A stretch of 64,000 bases of DNA from Halapricum hydrolyticum (GCF_025517535.1 NZ_JAOPKC010000012.1:23926-87925), one strand, 5' to 3'. Shown: positions 8,532-17,839, counted from the first letter of the stretch. Numbers and translations are program-made. The notes: generated from the letters alone by a model not told the origin.

Positions 8532-8959
8532 ACTCGTCGTATTGGGCTACTAATACATATATTTACTGGCGATGAGGTACCACTAGTAAAAATACGGGAA
8601 TATCACTGATCGTCCGAATCGATGTCGCGTCACGTTCGTGGAGAATTGTGGGGGATAGCAGCGGGCCCGGGGATCCTCAAATTCCGTCTGAGAGGGGCTA
8701 ACTGGCGTTTTTCGAGACCGATATGACTGGTTTCCAGATAGTCCGGTTACGTGATCTGATCGGAAGGAACGCCCGAAATATGAGGGCGATAATAAAGAAT
8801 GAAAGCGGAAAAGTCAGGGATATGAGCGCTAAATCGGGATTATGAAATAAAATAATAATACCGACAGTAAAGATAGGGTGTGTGATAGGTGTTCGGGGGC
8901 GTTTCTGCCGTCGATGGGCGTCCCCACGAGTTACTATCCCCCCGGGCGAAGGATTCGGC
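8532..8959. other. AT-rich divergent intergenic region
   Basis: This spacer between the hydrogenase operon and the epimerase gene holds the hydrogenase promoter on the minus strand. On the plus side it has an A/T-rich tract (about 8755-8875, with AATAATAATA). A minus-strand hydrophobic frame (8698 to about 8880) has no acceptable start codon in the AT-rich part and is not called. Confidence 0.4.
8556..8565 (-). promoter_or_regulatory. TATA box of the hydrogenase operon
   Basis: On the minus strand TAAATATATG is centred about 29 nt upstream of the small-subunit ATG, the spacing expected for a leaderless haloarchaeal transcript. Confidence 0.65.
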
Positions 8960-9982
8960 ATGGATGTCCTGATCCTGGGCGGTACGGGCCTTATATCGAC
9001 AGCGATCACCCGGAAGCTCGATGCTGCCGGCCACGACGTGACTGTCTGCAATCGCGGCGAAAGCGACGCTGCGATCCCCGAGTCGGTCGACCGCGTCCGC
9101 GCGGATCGGTTCGGCGACGAGTTTCCATCGCGGGTCTCGGGCACCGATCCCGAGGCCGTGATCGACATGCTGTGTTTCTCCGAGAGCGACGCCGAACTCG
9201 CGGTCGAGGCGTTCGGCGGCCGGGTCGAACAGTACGTGTTGACGTCGACGATCGACGTCTACCGCCGCCCGGTCGACTCGAACCCCGTCGTCGAGAGTGC
9301 GCCGCGTCACCCGCCGACGAGCAACTACGGGGCCAACAAGGCCGCCGCCGAAGACGTGATCCGCGGGGCCCACGACCGGGGTGAATTTGCGGCCACTATC
9401 GTCCGTCCGTGGACGACCTACGGCCCGCACGGCAACGGTAACCTCTGTCACACGTTCGGGGTCGACACGACCTACCTGCGGCGGATCCGCGACGGCGAGC
9501 CGATCGTCGTCCACGGGGACGGCACCGGACTGTGGGGACCGGCACACCGCCGGGACGTCGCCGGGGCCTACGTCGGCGCGGTCGGCAACCGGGCCGCCTA
9601 CGGCGAAACCTACAACGTCACCGCCGAGGCGGTCCCGACCTGGAACGAGTACTACCGGACGCTCGCGGACGCGCTGGACGCGCCCGAGCCCGAACTGGTG
9701 CACGTCCCGACGGACGTTCTGGTCGAGATCGCGCCGGATCGTACCGACTTTCTCGTCGATCACGGCCGCTACAGCACGACCTTCGATACTTCGAAGGCAC
9801 GGCGGGACCTGGGCTACGAACAGTCGATCGGACTGGAACGTGGCGCTCGGGAGGTCATCGAGTATCTCGAAGACAACGACGCGATCACGAGCGAGGACGA
9901 CGCCTTTATCGACGCGCTCGTCGCTGCCTGGCAAGAGACGAGAGACGGGTTCGTCCAGGGTTCGAGCGCTGATAGGGAGTAG
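8960..9982 (+). CDS. NAD(P)-dependent epimerase/dehydratase (atypical extended SDR)
   Basis: This 340-residue protein starts at MDVLILGGTGLIS, whose GGTGLIS loop binds the dinucleotide. The start chosen is the ATG just before this Rossmann strand; the frame extends 26 codons further up without homology-like content. SNYGANK near residue 120 supplies the Tyr/Lys pair, and GPHGNGN follows the substrate region. It resembles nucleoside-sugar epimerases of the atypical SDR class rather than a GalE with known substrate. It stands alone, followed after 23 bp by a family A repeat. Confidence 0.75.
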   Translation: MDVLILGGTGLISTAITRKLDAAGHDVTVCNRGESDAAIPESVDRVRADRFGDEFPSRVSGTDPEAVIDMLCFSESDAELAVEAFGGRVEQYVLTSTIDVYRRPVDSNPVVESAPRHPPTSNYGANKAAAEDVIRGAHDRGEFAATIVRPWTTYGPHGNGNLCHTFGVDTTYLRRIRDGEPIVVHGDGTGLWGPAHRRDVAGAYVGAVGNRAAYGETYNVTAEAVPTWNEYYRTLADALDAPEPELVHVPTDVLVEIAPDRTDFLVDHGRYSTTFDTSKARRDLGYEQSIGLERGAREVIEYLEDNDAITSEDDAFIDALVAAWQETRDGFVQGSSADRE

Positions 9983-10005
9983 CGTAGCCGATCGGAGCAA
10001 CTCTC

Positions 10006-10085
10006 ATATTGCCGGCTGTAACATTTCGAAATAATTCACCACCCCGGGGTGGCAAATATCTGTACGAACGTACAGCCGGCAGTAT
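10006..10085. repeat. Family A palindromic repeat, copy 3 (best preserved)
   Basis: ATATTGCCGGCTGTA at the left end and TACAGCCGGCAGTAT at the right end are inverted copies with one mismatch. The centre holds the perfect palindrome CCACCCCGGGGTGG (10039-10052). CATTTCG and TACGAACG lie between arms and centre. It begins 24 bp behind the epimerase stop, in a convergent intergenic region. Confidence 0.92.
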
Positions 10086-10624
10086 CACTCCGATCGGGTG
10101 ACCGGATCATCGTTCCCGGGCGAAATCTATGGATTTCCGTGATCACGAGAATCGGAGATTCTCGAACGACTCCTTGAGGGAGGGGGCTTAGTGACTACAT
10201 TCAGCTAATTGGTTCAGTCTGTAGTGCCTGGGGCTGTGCAACAGTTCTATGTCACCCTCGGCGATGACGAATCCGGGGGCTGCGACCGCCCGGAAGACGC
10301 CGAAGGCATGTCTGTGGCTCCGAGGTCGACCGCGCCACCCGGGGCGGTCGTCTCGGGGGGCGCGTATCGCACCGAACCTCATACGAGTGCGGGCGAAGGT
10401 GCACCTGAAGAGGGGGGGTTCGAGTAGGAACAGAATACCTGCCTTGCCTGAATCTTGTGCACGTCAGACGCGCTCCTGCGTCTGGATAGTTGAGGAGAAT
10501 TAAGAACACTATAAGACTTGTAGATATGCTTCGACTGGACGCTTAGGAACATCCTACTTCAAATATCGAGACGGAGGCTCCCCCTGTATCTCGCACGGTG
10601 TTCTCCACAGGTGGCGAGTGACTC
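10086..10624. other. Unexplained 540-bp segment between repeats
   Basis: No gene could be supported here. Visible structures are the hairpins CGAGAATCGGAGATTCTCG (10144-10162) and CAGACGCGCTCCTGCGTCTG (10465-10484), plus the small inverted sequence CTCCTTGAGGGAG near 10171. A 72-codon plus-strand frame (10209-10427) has no recognisable relative. At the other A/B repeat pair (28.4 kb) the two repeats are only 10 bp apart, so this stretch may be inserted DNA or carry a small RNA. Confidence 0.4.
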
Positions 10625-10699
10625 ATACGGATTATTGTACCGATTTACCGCTCCGACCGTCCCGCGGTCGATGCGGAACAGACGTCCAATAATCCGTAT
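10625..10699. repeat. Family B palindromic repeat, copy 1
   Basis: ATACGGATTATTG opens the element and CAATAATCCGTAT closes it, a perfect 13-bp inverted pair. Inside are TACCGATTTACCGCTC, an internal GACCG/CGGTC pair and GGAACAGACGT. It is shared with the copy at 28510 over most of its length. It lies 38 bp before the stop of the minus-strand J-protein gene. Confidence 0.88.
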
Positions 10700-10737
10700 C
10701 AGCGGGATGATCGGCAAGTGAGAGCCCTTTCTCTATC

Positions 10738-12315
10738 CTACGACCCGAACGCGCGCGACCGGACACGAAGCGCGACCGATTCGAGGGCGTAGGCCAGGCT
10801 GTACAGCGAGGTTAGTGTCAGCGGCACGAACGCCAGCGCGCCGAGCGAGACGACGAGCAACTCGGTGTTCGCCGCTCCGAACACGGTCGATTCGACCGCT
10901 GGAAGCGTGGCGAGAACCGCGGCGTACGCCTCGAAGACTCCGGGATACGTGGCCGACAGGCCGAGACCGATCACCGCGAGCGATGTGACGGCGCTCGCCA
11001 GCGCGAACGCAAGCGTCGAGACACCTCGACACAAAAGCGACAGGAGCCGTGGCGCACCGACGTCCATCGCCGCCTGGAACGCGAACGCGGCCAGCGCCGC
11101 CGTGAGGACTAGCCCCGGCCGCCGCGAGAATGCCGACTGTCCGATCCCGACGAACAGCGCACCTGCGAGCAACGGCAACGCCGGTCCGAAGACCAGCCAG
11201 GCGTCACGGGGCAACGTCGCGTCCTTGCGCTCCCGGATCCGCGGGACGAATCCTCGGCCAGCGACCCATGCGGACGCAGTTCCGGCCAGCCCGACCACCA
11301 GATAGTGAACGAGGCTGACAGTCACGAACGGTCGATCGATATCGACCATCGGCACTCCGGCCACTGAGACGTCGGGTGCCGTCGACTGGACCACCAGTGC
11401 GATGGCCAACAGCGGGACGAGTGCGACGGCAGCGACGGCCGATCCGACGAGTCCACCGCCGGCGGATCCGGCGGTGGTCACGGCGGCCCAGCCACCCGTC
11501 GCGAGGACGTAGGAGACGACGTTGCGTAGTCGATCGACCGGGGCCGACAGCCGCGAGGCCGTCTCGGTGACTGACGGGACCGACTCGTCGGTCTCGAACC
11601 GATCGATGGCGGCCGAACTCGGATGGCCGAGACTGAGCTGTGTCGTCGGCGTCTCGTCGGCCTCGTCGGAACCGGTAGCTGCCGTCTCGGAGTCCGGAAC
11701 GGCTGCCGGACCGCTCTCGCGGAGCTCCGCGAGCAGGCCATCAACAGCGTCGGAGTCCAGCAGCGCCGTGCGCCAGAGCTGCGGTCCGCCGGTCAGCCAC
11801 AGCGAGAACGGACAGAGCTGGTCGGCCTGGTGCCAGCTCCAGGCCGCGACGCCGAACCCGGTGTCGTCGACCCCGTATCCGTTCGGAACGTCTGCTCCCT
11901 CGATATCGTCCGGCAGCGGCGTCGTCAGGCGCCCGTGATACCGCTTGAACTCCCTGGCGCCCGTCTCCGGTCCGAGGACCTCGATGAACCCCCGGAGGTG
12001 CTCATTCAGCGTCTCGTCGGTCCGCACTGCGTCGGTCGTGTCTGTCGATAACGTCTCGAACGCGAGCGTCCCGTTGATCGGGCCGAGCGACTCGTAGAGG
12101 TCGTCGTATCGCTGTCTCCGATCGGGGTCTTCGAGGACGTTGCTGGCCTCGTTGATCCGCATGTGGCGCTTCTCGTCGGCATCGGGGCTGGTCCCCATCG
12201 GCGAGAATCGGCGGTCAGCCTGTTTGCGATGGCGTTCGATCGTCTCAAGATCGGCCTCCGGGTCGACGCCGATCCGCGCGTAGTAGTCGATCGCATCCGG
12301 GTCGGGCTCTGGCAT
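10738..12315 (-). CDS. J-domain membrane protein
   Basis: This 525-residue protein starts at MPEPDPDAIDYYARIGV. The upstream extension of the frame is antisense to the hsp70-like gene and is rejected. The first 75 residues form a DnaJ-like J domain (YYARIGVDPEADLETIERH, NEASNVLEDPDRRQRYDDL). The canonical HPD tripeptide is not present (the loop reads KQADRRFSP), so stimulation of Hsp70 may be altered. Residues 80-220 are a soluble middle domain. From about residue 270 there are several hydrophobic helices, forming a polytopic membrane domain. It is transcribed divergently from the Hsp70-like gene 106 bp away, which suggests a chaperone pair at the membrane. Confidence 0.7.
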   Translation of the reverse strand: MPEPDPDAIDYYARIGVDPEADLETIERHRKQADRRFSPMGTSPDADEKRHMRINEASNVLEDPDRRQRYDDLYESLGPINGTLAFETLSTDTTDAVRTDETLNEHLRGFIEVLGPETGAREFKRYHGRLTTPLPDDIEGADVPNGYGVDDTGFGVAAWSWHQADQLCPFSLWLTGGPQLWRTALLDSDAVDGLLAELRESGPAAVPDSETAATGSDEADETPTTQLSLGHPSSAAIDRFETDESVPSVTETASRLSAPVDRLRNVVSYVLATGGWAAVTTAGSAGGGLVGSAVAAVALVPLLAIALVVQSTAPDVSVAGVPMVDIDRPFVTVSLVHYLVVGLAGTASAWVAGRGFVPRIRERKDATLPRDAWLVFGPALPLLAGALFVGIGQSAFSRRPGLVLTAALAAFAFQAAMDVGAPRLLSLLCRGVSTLAFALASAVTSLAVIGLGLSATYPGVFEAYAAVLATLPAVESTVFGAANTELLVVSLGALAFVPLTLTSLYSLAYALESVALRVRSRAFGS

Positions 12316-12421
12316 GCCTGCGAGGTTCCTGTCCGGTTCGTGGGACGGATCTCCCAAAAGCGTCCCGTGTTGGCTGGACAGGATAAAAAACCATTTAGGA
12401 GATGCCCGAACACATGGGGGT

Positions 12422-14011
12422 ATGGTAGACGGGTACGCAGTGGGGATCGACCTCGGAACGACTAACAGCGCCATCGCGGCGGTCACGGGGGACGAACCTG
12501 AGATCATTCCGAACAGCGACGGAGAACGGACGACCCCGTCGGTCGTCATGATCGATGAGAACGACGAGACCGTGGTCGGACAGCCGGCGGCCAACCAGGC
12601 CGTCAGCAAGGCCGAGCGGACGGTCCAGCACATCAAACGCCACATGGGGGAGGAAGACTACGTCGTCGCGATCGACGACGAGGAATACCGGCCCGAGCAG
12701 ATCTCGGCGCTGATCCTCTCGCGGCTGCTCGCCGACGCTGAAGCCTACCTGGGTCGTGACGTCGATTCGGCGGTCATCACTGTTCCCGCTTACTTCGGCG
12801 ACGCCGAGCGCCAGGCCACCCGTAGCGCCGGCGAGATCGCCGGGATCGACGTCGAGCACGTCATGACCGAACCGACGGCGGCCTGTCTGGCCTACGGACT
12901 CCAGGAGACCAACGACGCCGACGACGCGGCGGCACACGATCGTCGGCACGTGTTCGTCTACGACCTCGGTGGCGGGACCTTCGATGCGACGCTCGTCGAG
13001 ATCGACCTCGAACACAACCACATCGAGGTCAAGAACACCGACGGCGACCGCAGTCTCGGTGGTGAGGACTGGACCCAGCGGATCGTCGATCACTTCGCGG
13101 AGATCGCAAGCGAGGACGGCGACGTCGACGTCGCTGGCGACCCCGAACAGGAACAGCGTCTCTACGACGCCGCCGTGCGGGCGAAACACGACCTGTCCAG
13201 CCGCGAGCAGACCGAGATCACGATCCCGTATCTCGGCCCCGACTACAACCTGGAGACGACGCTCTCCCGCGAACGGTTCCAAGAGCTGACCGCCGACCTG
13301 CTGGATCAGACGATCGATTCGGTCGACGAACTGTTCGAGCGCTCGGAGAAAGACATCGAGGAGGTCGACGAAGTGCTGCTGATCGGCGGGGCGACCCGGA
13401 TGACACAGGTCCAGGAGACCGTCGAATCGTACTTCGGGATGGAACCGCTCCGGTCGGTCAACCCCGACGAGGCCGTCGCGCTCGGCGCGGCGACGCAGGC
13501 CGAACTGATGTCCACGAGCGGGGACACGACTGCCGACGACGTGCTCCCTGGCGAGGAAGAGGACCTACTGCTGGTGGACGTCACGCCCCAGCCGATCGGG
13601 ATCGAACTGCACGACGGCGACTTCGCACCGGTCGTCGATCAGGACGAGAAGGTCCCGATCAGCCAGAGCGACGATCGGTTTACGACGGTGATGGACGACC
13701 AGACCGGCGTCCGGTTCCCGATCTACCAGGGCCAGGCCGAGACGGCCGAGGAGAACACGAAACTCGGCGAGATGGTGCTATCGGGTATCCCGAAAGCGCC
13801 CGCCGGCGAGCCAACGCTGGAAATCGACTTCGAGGTCCAGTCGGACGGCACGCTCGAAGCGTCGGCCACTCACGTCGACTCCGGCGAATCGGTCGACACG
13901 ACCATCGAATCCGGCGTCCGCCTCTCCGAGAAGGAGATCGAGCAGATGAAAGAGGCGCTGCCGACGCTGAAAGACCGCGCCGTCGCCGGTGCCGACCAGA
14001 AAGAAGCGTAG
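12422..14011 (+). CDS. Hsp70/DnaK-like chaperone lacking most of the lid
   Basis: This 529-residue protein is read from MVDGYAVGIDLGTTNSA. The longer frame start at 12314 is rejected because it runs into the divergent gene. The Hsp70 ATPase signatures are present: GIDLGTTNS (residues 8-16), VYDLGGGTFDA (about 180) and LLIGGATRM (about 320). The substrate-binding beta domain follows (VTPQPIGIEL, then EPTLEIDFEVQSDG). The protein stops shortly after LSEKEIEQMKEALP, so the alpha-helical lid and tail of ordinary DnaK (about 630 residues) are largely missing. No grpE or standard dnaJ is adjacent. It is probably a paralogue beside the housekeeping dnaK and is paired with the divergent membrane J-domain protein. 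Confidence 0.82.
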   Translation: MVDGYAVGIDLGTTNSAIAAVTGDEPEIIPNSDGERTTPSVVMIDENDETVVGQPAANQAVSKAERTVQHIKRHMGEEDYVVAIDDEEYRPEQISALILSRLLADAEAYLGRDVDSAVITVPAYFGDAERQATRSAGEIAGIDVEHVMTEPTAACLAYGLQETNDADDAAAHDRRHVFVYDLGGGTFDATLVEIDLEHNHIEVKNTDGDRSLGGEDWTQRIVDHFAEIASEDGDVDVAGDPEQEQRLYDAAVRAKHDLSSREQTEITIPYLGPDYNLETTLSRERFQELTADLLDQTIDSVDELFERSEKDIEEVDEVLLIGGATRMTQVQETVESYFGMEPLRSVNPDEAVALGAATQAELMSTSGDTTADDVLPGEEEDLLLVDVTPQPIGIELHDGDFAPVVDQDEKVPISQSDDRFTTVMDDQTGVRFPIYQGQAETAEENTKLGEMVLSGIPKAPAGEPTLEIDFEVQSDGTLEASATHVDSGESVDTTIESGVRLSEKEIEQMKEALPTLKDRAVAGADQKEA

Positions 14012-14086
14012 CCGGTCGGCCCGGTAGACCCGAACACCGAATCGAACACGCTTTTTCGGTGCGCACGAGAACATCCACCACGAGCC

Positions 14087-14296
14087 ATGGCTGACGACGA
14101 CCCAACAGTGCCGATCATCTGCGAGGAGTGTGGGACGGAAACCCGGGTTCCGCTGGACGGGCTGGCCGAGACCCTGGAACGACACAACGAGAACCGTCAC
14201 GACGGCGAGCAGATCGCACAGGTCGATCCCGACATCGCCGACCGGATCGCTGATCTCGTCGCCGACGACCTGGGATTGCTCGAGGAAGACGGGTGA
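14087..14296 (+). CDS. Small zinc-finger-like acidic protein
   Basis: This 69-residue protein contains CEECG near residues 12-16 and HNENRH near residues 34-39. This Cys2...His2 arrangement could bind one zinc ion. The C-terminal half is an acidic helix (IADRIADLVADDLGLLEED). It converges on nadC with a gap of one base. Function is unknown; regulatory or protein-interaction roles are typical for haloarchaeal micro-zinc-fingers. Confidence 0.7.
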   Translation: MADDDPTVPIICEECGTETRVPLDGLAETLERHNENRHDGEQIAQVDPDIADRIADLVADDLGLLEEDG

Positions 14297-14297
14297 A

Positions 14298-15113
14298 CTA
14301 CCCGGTCCGGAACGACAGATCAAGCGTCTCCACCGAGTGGGTCAGCGACCCCATCGAGATGATGTCTACGCCCGTCGACGCATAGGCTGGCACGTCCTGG
14401 ACGGAAATCCCGCCCGAGGCTTCCGCGAGCACGTCCGGATCAGTCGCCCGGATTCGATCGACGGCGTGTGCGGTCGTCGCGGGGTCCATGTTATCGAGCA
14501 AAACGATGTCTGCGCCGGCCTCGGCCGCCCGCGGGGCGTCCTCGGGCTCTTCGACCTCGACCTCGATTTTCGTCGCGAAAGAGGCCTTCGTGCGGAAGTG
14601 CTCGATCGCGCTTTCCAGTCCCATCTCGGCGACGTGGTTGTCCTTGACCATCACCATGTGTGAGAGGTTCAGCCGGTGGGTATCCCCGCCGCCGGCGACG
14701 ACCGCGCGTTTCTCGATTCCACGGAGACCGGGCGTCGTCTTGCGGGTGCAGGCGATCCGGACTGACTCCGCTGTCTCCCGAGCGGTCTCGACGGCCCGGC
14801 GGGTCTTCGTCGCGATACCGCTTGCGTGACCGACGACGTTGACCGCGACGCGCTCGCCTCGCAACGTCTCGCGGGCAGGCCCGCCCGTCCGGAGGACGAT
14901 GTCGCCAGGCCCGATCCGATCGCCGGGTTCGACGGACGTCTCGACGTCGACGCCGAGGTACTCGAAGACCGCACGCGCTCCATCCAGCCCCGCCGCGACG
15001 CCGGGCTCTCTGGCGACCAGGCGGCCGTCGGTTTCGCCCGGAACCTGGTTCGTCACGTCGTGATGTCCGATGTCCTCCTGCAGCCAGGATTCGATCTTGC
15101 TATCCGGAATCAT
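14298..15113 (-). CDS. nadC: Nicotinate-nucleotide pyrophosphorylase (quinolinate phosphoribosyltransferase)
   Basis: This 271-residue enzyme converts quinolinate and PRPP to nicotinate mononucleotide, the last dedicated step of de novo NAD synthesis. Diagnostic motifs are ACTRKTTPGLR, HRLNLSHMVMVKDNH, IEVEVEE and ASGGIS near the C-terminus. The start MIPDSKIE is chosen; the longer frame upstream enters nadB. It lies 4 bp after the nadB stop and ends the nadA-nadB-nadC operon. Confidence 0.93.
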   Translation of the reverse strand: MIPDSKIESWLQEDIGHHDVTNQVPGETDGRLVAREPGVAAGLDGARAVFEYLGVDVETSVEPGDRIGPGDIVLRTGGPARETLRGERVAVNVVGHASGIATKTRRAVETARETAESVRIACTRKTTPGLRGIEKRAVVAGGGDTHRLNLSHMVMVKDNHVAEMGLESAIEHFRTKASFATKIEVEVEEPEDAPRAAEAGADIVLLDNMDPATTAHAVDRIRATDPDVLAEASGGISVQDVPAYASTGVDIISMGSLTHSVETLDLSFRTG

Positions 15114-15117
15114 ACTC

Positions 15118-16698
15118 TCAATCCGCACTCGCCTCGGGGGATTCGAGGAGGTAATGCGTGCCGCGGCTCTCGGGGCTTTCGCTGGCGGCACGGGCGATCA
15201 GCAGCGCGGTGATCGCGGCGTGGCGGAGTTCGTACAGCGATCGCGAGGTGCGCGTGCGGACGTACGCGTCGACTTCGCCTTTGAGCCGCCGAAGGACGCC
15301 CTGAGCGCGCCGGAGCTGTGCCGGGTCGCGTTCCAGCCCCACGTACTCGTCCATCACGCGGCGCAGGCGACGGAACTTCTCACGGGCAAACTGCCCGGAC
15401 AACTTGGGATCGCGATCGAGTAACCCGGGCGGTTCGATCGTCCGGATCTCGGAAACGTCGCGGAGGGACTCGGCGGCGTCTGAACCAGCACGTAGTCCCC
15501 AGACCAGTCCCTCCAGCAGGCTCGTGCTCGCCAGGCGGTTCGCGCCGTGGACGCCGGTTCGGGCACTTTCACCGACCGCATAGAGGTTCTCCAGTGAGGC
15601 GCGCCCTCGGTCATCGACGACGACGCCGCCACAGAGGAAGTGTTCGGCCGGTGCAACCGGTATTCCCTCGCGGTAGTCGATGCCGTTGTCCTCACACAGC
15701 TCGACCAGATCCGGGAACTCACTGGCGAAATCAAGGGGACTGACGTCGAGTCGGACCTCGCCGGTCCGGTCGCGCTCGGTCTTGACGGCGCGGGCGACGA
15801 CATCCCGGGGCGCGAGTTCGGCGTCCGCGTGATAGTCGGGCATGAACCGCTCGCCATCGGCGTTTCGCAGCAGGGCCCCCTCGCCGCGGACGGCCTCGCT
15901 GACGAGGAACTGGTCGTCGGCCGCCGTACAGACTGTCGGGTGGAACTGGACGTACTCCATGTCCGCGACCGCTGCACCGGCGAGTGCGGCCATCCCGATC
16001 CCGTCGCCGGTCATTCCTTCGGGATTGGTCGAGTTCGGATAGAGCTCGCCGATTCCGCCCGTCGCGAGGATCGTCGCGCCCGCAAAGAGCGGTTCGACCT
16101 CGCCGTCGGATTCGACCATCGCGCCGTAGACTCGCCCCTCGTGACTGAGCAACTCAAGCGCGGCGGCACCCTCCCGTATTTCGACATCCTCGCGGCTCTC
16201 GAGGTAGTTCAGGAACGGGACGTGGATCGCCTTGCCGGTCGAGGCGTCGACGTGGAGGATCCGCTCGTCGCTGTGGGCGGCCTCCTGTCCGAAATCGAGT
16301 TGCGCTTTGCCAACCGACGAGCCGCCCGCACCGCCGGCGCTACTCACGGACTCCGTCCGTTCGTTGTCCGTCGAGCGTGACTCGACGCGGTCGAATTCGA
16401 CGTCAAGCGTCTCCAGCAAGACGTCGCGGACGGCGTCGTTGGCGTGCTCGACCAGCACGTCGACGGCCCCGGGATCGGCCGTGCCGTCACTGGCCTCGAT
16501 GATGTCCTGCTTGAATTGCTCGGGGTCGTCTTTCGAGACGGCGATACCGCCCTGCGCCCACCAGGAAGAAGCACCCTCCGGACGAGTCGCCTTGGTCGCG
16601 ATCGTCACGTCTGCTCCCTCGCGGGCCGCTGTGAGCGCGGCGGCACAGCCGGCGATGCCGGAGCCGATCACGAGCACGTCAGTTGTGTCTTGGTCCAT
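15118..16698 (-). CDS. nadB: L-aspartate oxidase
   Basis: This 526-residue flavoenzyme oxidises L-aspartate to iminoaspartate for NadA. FAD binding is shown by VLVIGSGIAGCAAALTA at the N-terminus. GASSWWAQGGIAV is typical of the aspartate oxidase/fumarate reductase flavoprotein family, and HFLCGGVVVDDRGR and GVHGANRLASTSLLEGLVWG follow. The ATG at 16698 is preferred over the GTG at 16707 because a strong Shine-Dalgarno (GAGGTGATC) stands immediately before it, overlapping the nadA stop. Confidence 0.94.
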   Translation of the reverse strand: MDQDTTDVLVIGSGIAGCAAALTAAREGADVTIATKATRPEGASSWWAQGGIAVSKDDPEQFKQDIIEASDGTADPGAVDVLVEHANDAVRDVLLETLDVEFDRVESRSTDNERTESVSSAGGAGGSSVGKAQLDFGQEAAHSDERILHVDASTGKAIHVPFLNYLESREDVEIREGAAALELLSHEGRVYGAMVESDGEVEPLFAGATILATGGIGELYPNSTNPEGMTGDGIGMAALAGAAVADMEYVQFHPTVCTAADDQFLVSEAVRGEGALLRNADGERFMPDYHADAELAPRDVVARAVKTERDRTGEVRLDVSPLDFASEFPDLVELCEDNGIDYREGIPVAPAEHFLCGGVVVDDRGRASLENLYAVGESARTGVHGANRLASTSLLEGLVWGLRAGSDAAESLRDVSEIRTIEPPGLLDRDPKLSGQFAREKFRRLRRVMDEYVGLERDPAQLRRAQGVLRRLKGEVDAYVRTRTSRSLYELRHAAITALLIARAASESPESRGTHYLLESPEASAD

Positions 16699-16701
16699 CG
16701 T

Positions 16702-16710
16702 GATCACCTC
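16702..16710 (-). promoter_or_regulatory. Shine-Dalgarno of nadB overlapping the nadA stop
   Basis: GAGGTGATC on the minus strand, complementary to the haloarchaeal 16S 3' end, ends 3 nt before the nadB ATG and contains the nadA TGA. This indicates coupled termination and re-initiation. Confidence 0.7.
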
Positions 16711-17839
16711 AGATCGAAAGCATCCGGTCGAGCGCCAGTGCCGCGAGTTCCTTCTCCTCGGGGTCGACCTCGATGACGTTGCGTTCGCGGCCCTCGACCA
16801 ACTCTTCGAGGACCCACGCCAGATAGTTGGGGTCTATCTGACGCATGGCGTTGCAATCCATACAGGAATCCCCACACAGCGGGACGACGTTCACGTCGGG
16901 ATGCCACCGCTGGAGATGGTTGGTGAGGTGGATCTCGGTGCCGATCGCCCACGTCTCACCGGGATCGGCCTCCTCGACGGCGCGAGTGATGTCGGCGGTC
17001 GAACCGGCCTCGTCGGCGGCCTCGACGACCCCGCGGCGACACTCGGGGTGGACGATCACGCTGGCGTCGGGATACTCCTCGCGGACTGCCTCGATGTGTT
17101 CGACCCGGAAGCGCTCGTGGACCTGACAGTCCCCTTCCCAGAGGATGATGTCGTTCTCGACGACCTTGTTCGCCGCTTTCGAGTCGGGGTCCCAGGGGTC
17201 CCACTCGACGGTTTCGTCTTCCAGCCCCATGGCGTGGGCGGTGTTCTCTCCGAGGTGTTTGTCGGGCATGAACAGGACTTTCTCCCCTCGATCGAGGGCG
17301 TACTCGAAGGCCTGCTCGGCGTTCGAGGACGTACAGACCAGCCCGCCCTGCTCGGCGCAGAATGCCTTCAGATCGGCGTAGCTGTTCATGTACGTGATCG
17401 GAACGACGTCGGCGTCTGTCTCGGCGGTGATCTCCGCCCAGGCGGCGTCGACCTGCAGCGCCTCTGCCATGCCGGCCATCGGACACGACGCCTCCATGCT
17501 CGGGAGGATGACGGTCTGGTCGTCGTCGGTAATGATGTCCGCCGACTCGGCCATGAACGTCACGCCGGCGAAGATCACGTATTCGGCGTCCGATTCGGCG
17601 GCCTGTTTGCTCAACTGGTAGGAGTCGCCGACGAAATCGGCGTGCTCGACGATCTCTCGACGCTGGTAGTTGTGCCCCAGCACGACGACGTCGTCGCCGA
17701 GTTCCTCCAGCGCGGCATCGATTCGTCGAGCCCGGTCTTCCTCTCCGAGGTCCCGGTACTCCGCCGGGAGCTGTTCCAGGTTGTCGTATTTGAACAAGCT
17801 GAGATCGGTATCGAACGTCGCTTCGTTCATCGCTGGCAT
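16709..17839 (-). CDS. nadA: Quinolinate synthase A
   Basis: This 376-residue [4Fe-4S] enzyme condenses iminoaspartate with dihydroxyacetone phosphate to quinolinate. The likely cluster cysteines are in SMEASCPM (Cys119), GGLVCTSSNA and the C-terminal CGDSCMDCN block. VLGHNYQRREI, FAGVTFMAE and VIVHPECRRG are family motifs. Two in-frame ATG codons exist, at 17839 and 17830; either may be used. It is the first gene of the NAD operon. Confidence 0.94.
   Translation of the reverse strand: MPAMNEATFDTDLSLFKYDNLEQLPAEYRDLGEEDRARRIDAALEELGDDVVVLGHNYQRREIVEHADFVGDSYQLSKQAAESDAEYVIFAGVTFMAESADIITDDDQTVILPSMEASCPMAGMAEALQVDAAWAEITAETDADVVPITYMNSYADLKAFCAEQGGLVCTSSNAEQAFEYALDRGEKVLFMPDKHLGENTAHAMGLEDETVEWDPWDPDSKAANKVVENDIILWEGDCQVHERFRVEHIEAVREEYPDASVIVHPECRRGVVEAADEAGSTADITRAVEEADPGETWAIGTEIHLTNHLQRWHPDVNVVPLCGDSCMDCNAMRQIDPNYLAWVLEELVEGRERNVIEVDPEEKELAALALDRMLSI

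Noticed and set aside
8698..8961. Minus-strand hydrophobic frame between hydrogenase and epimerase
   Set aside because: Two hydrophobic stretches are present, but the only ATG lies inside the start of the epimerase gene and the stretch is A/T-rich, which by itself yields hydrophobic codons.
10209..10427. 72-codon plus-strand frame in the 10-kb intergenic region
   Set aside because: No TATA box, Shine-Dalgarno or recognisable domain; composition alone does not support a gene. A TnpB or SRP RNA remnant was considered, but no diagnostic motif was found.
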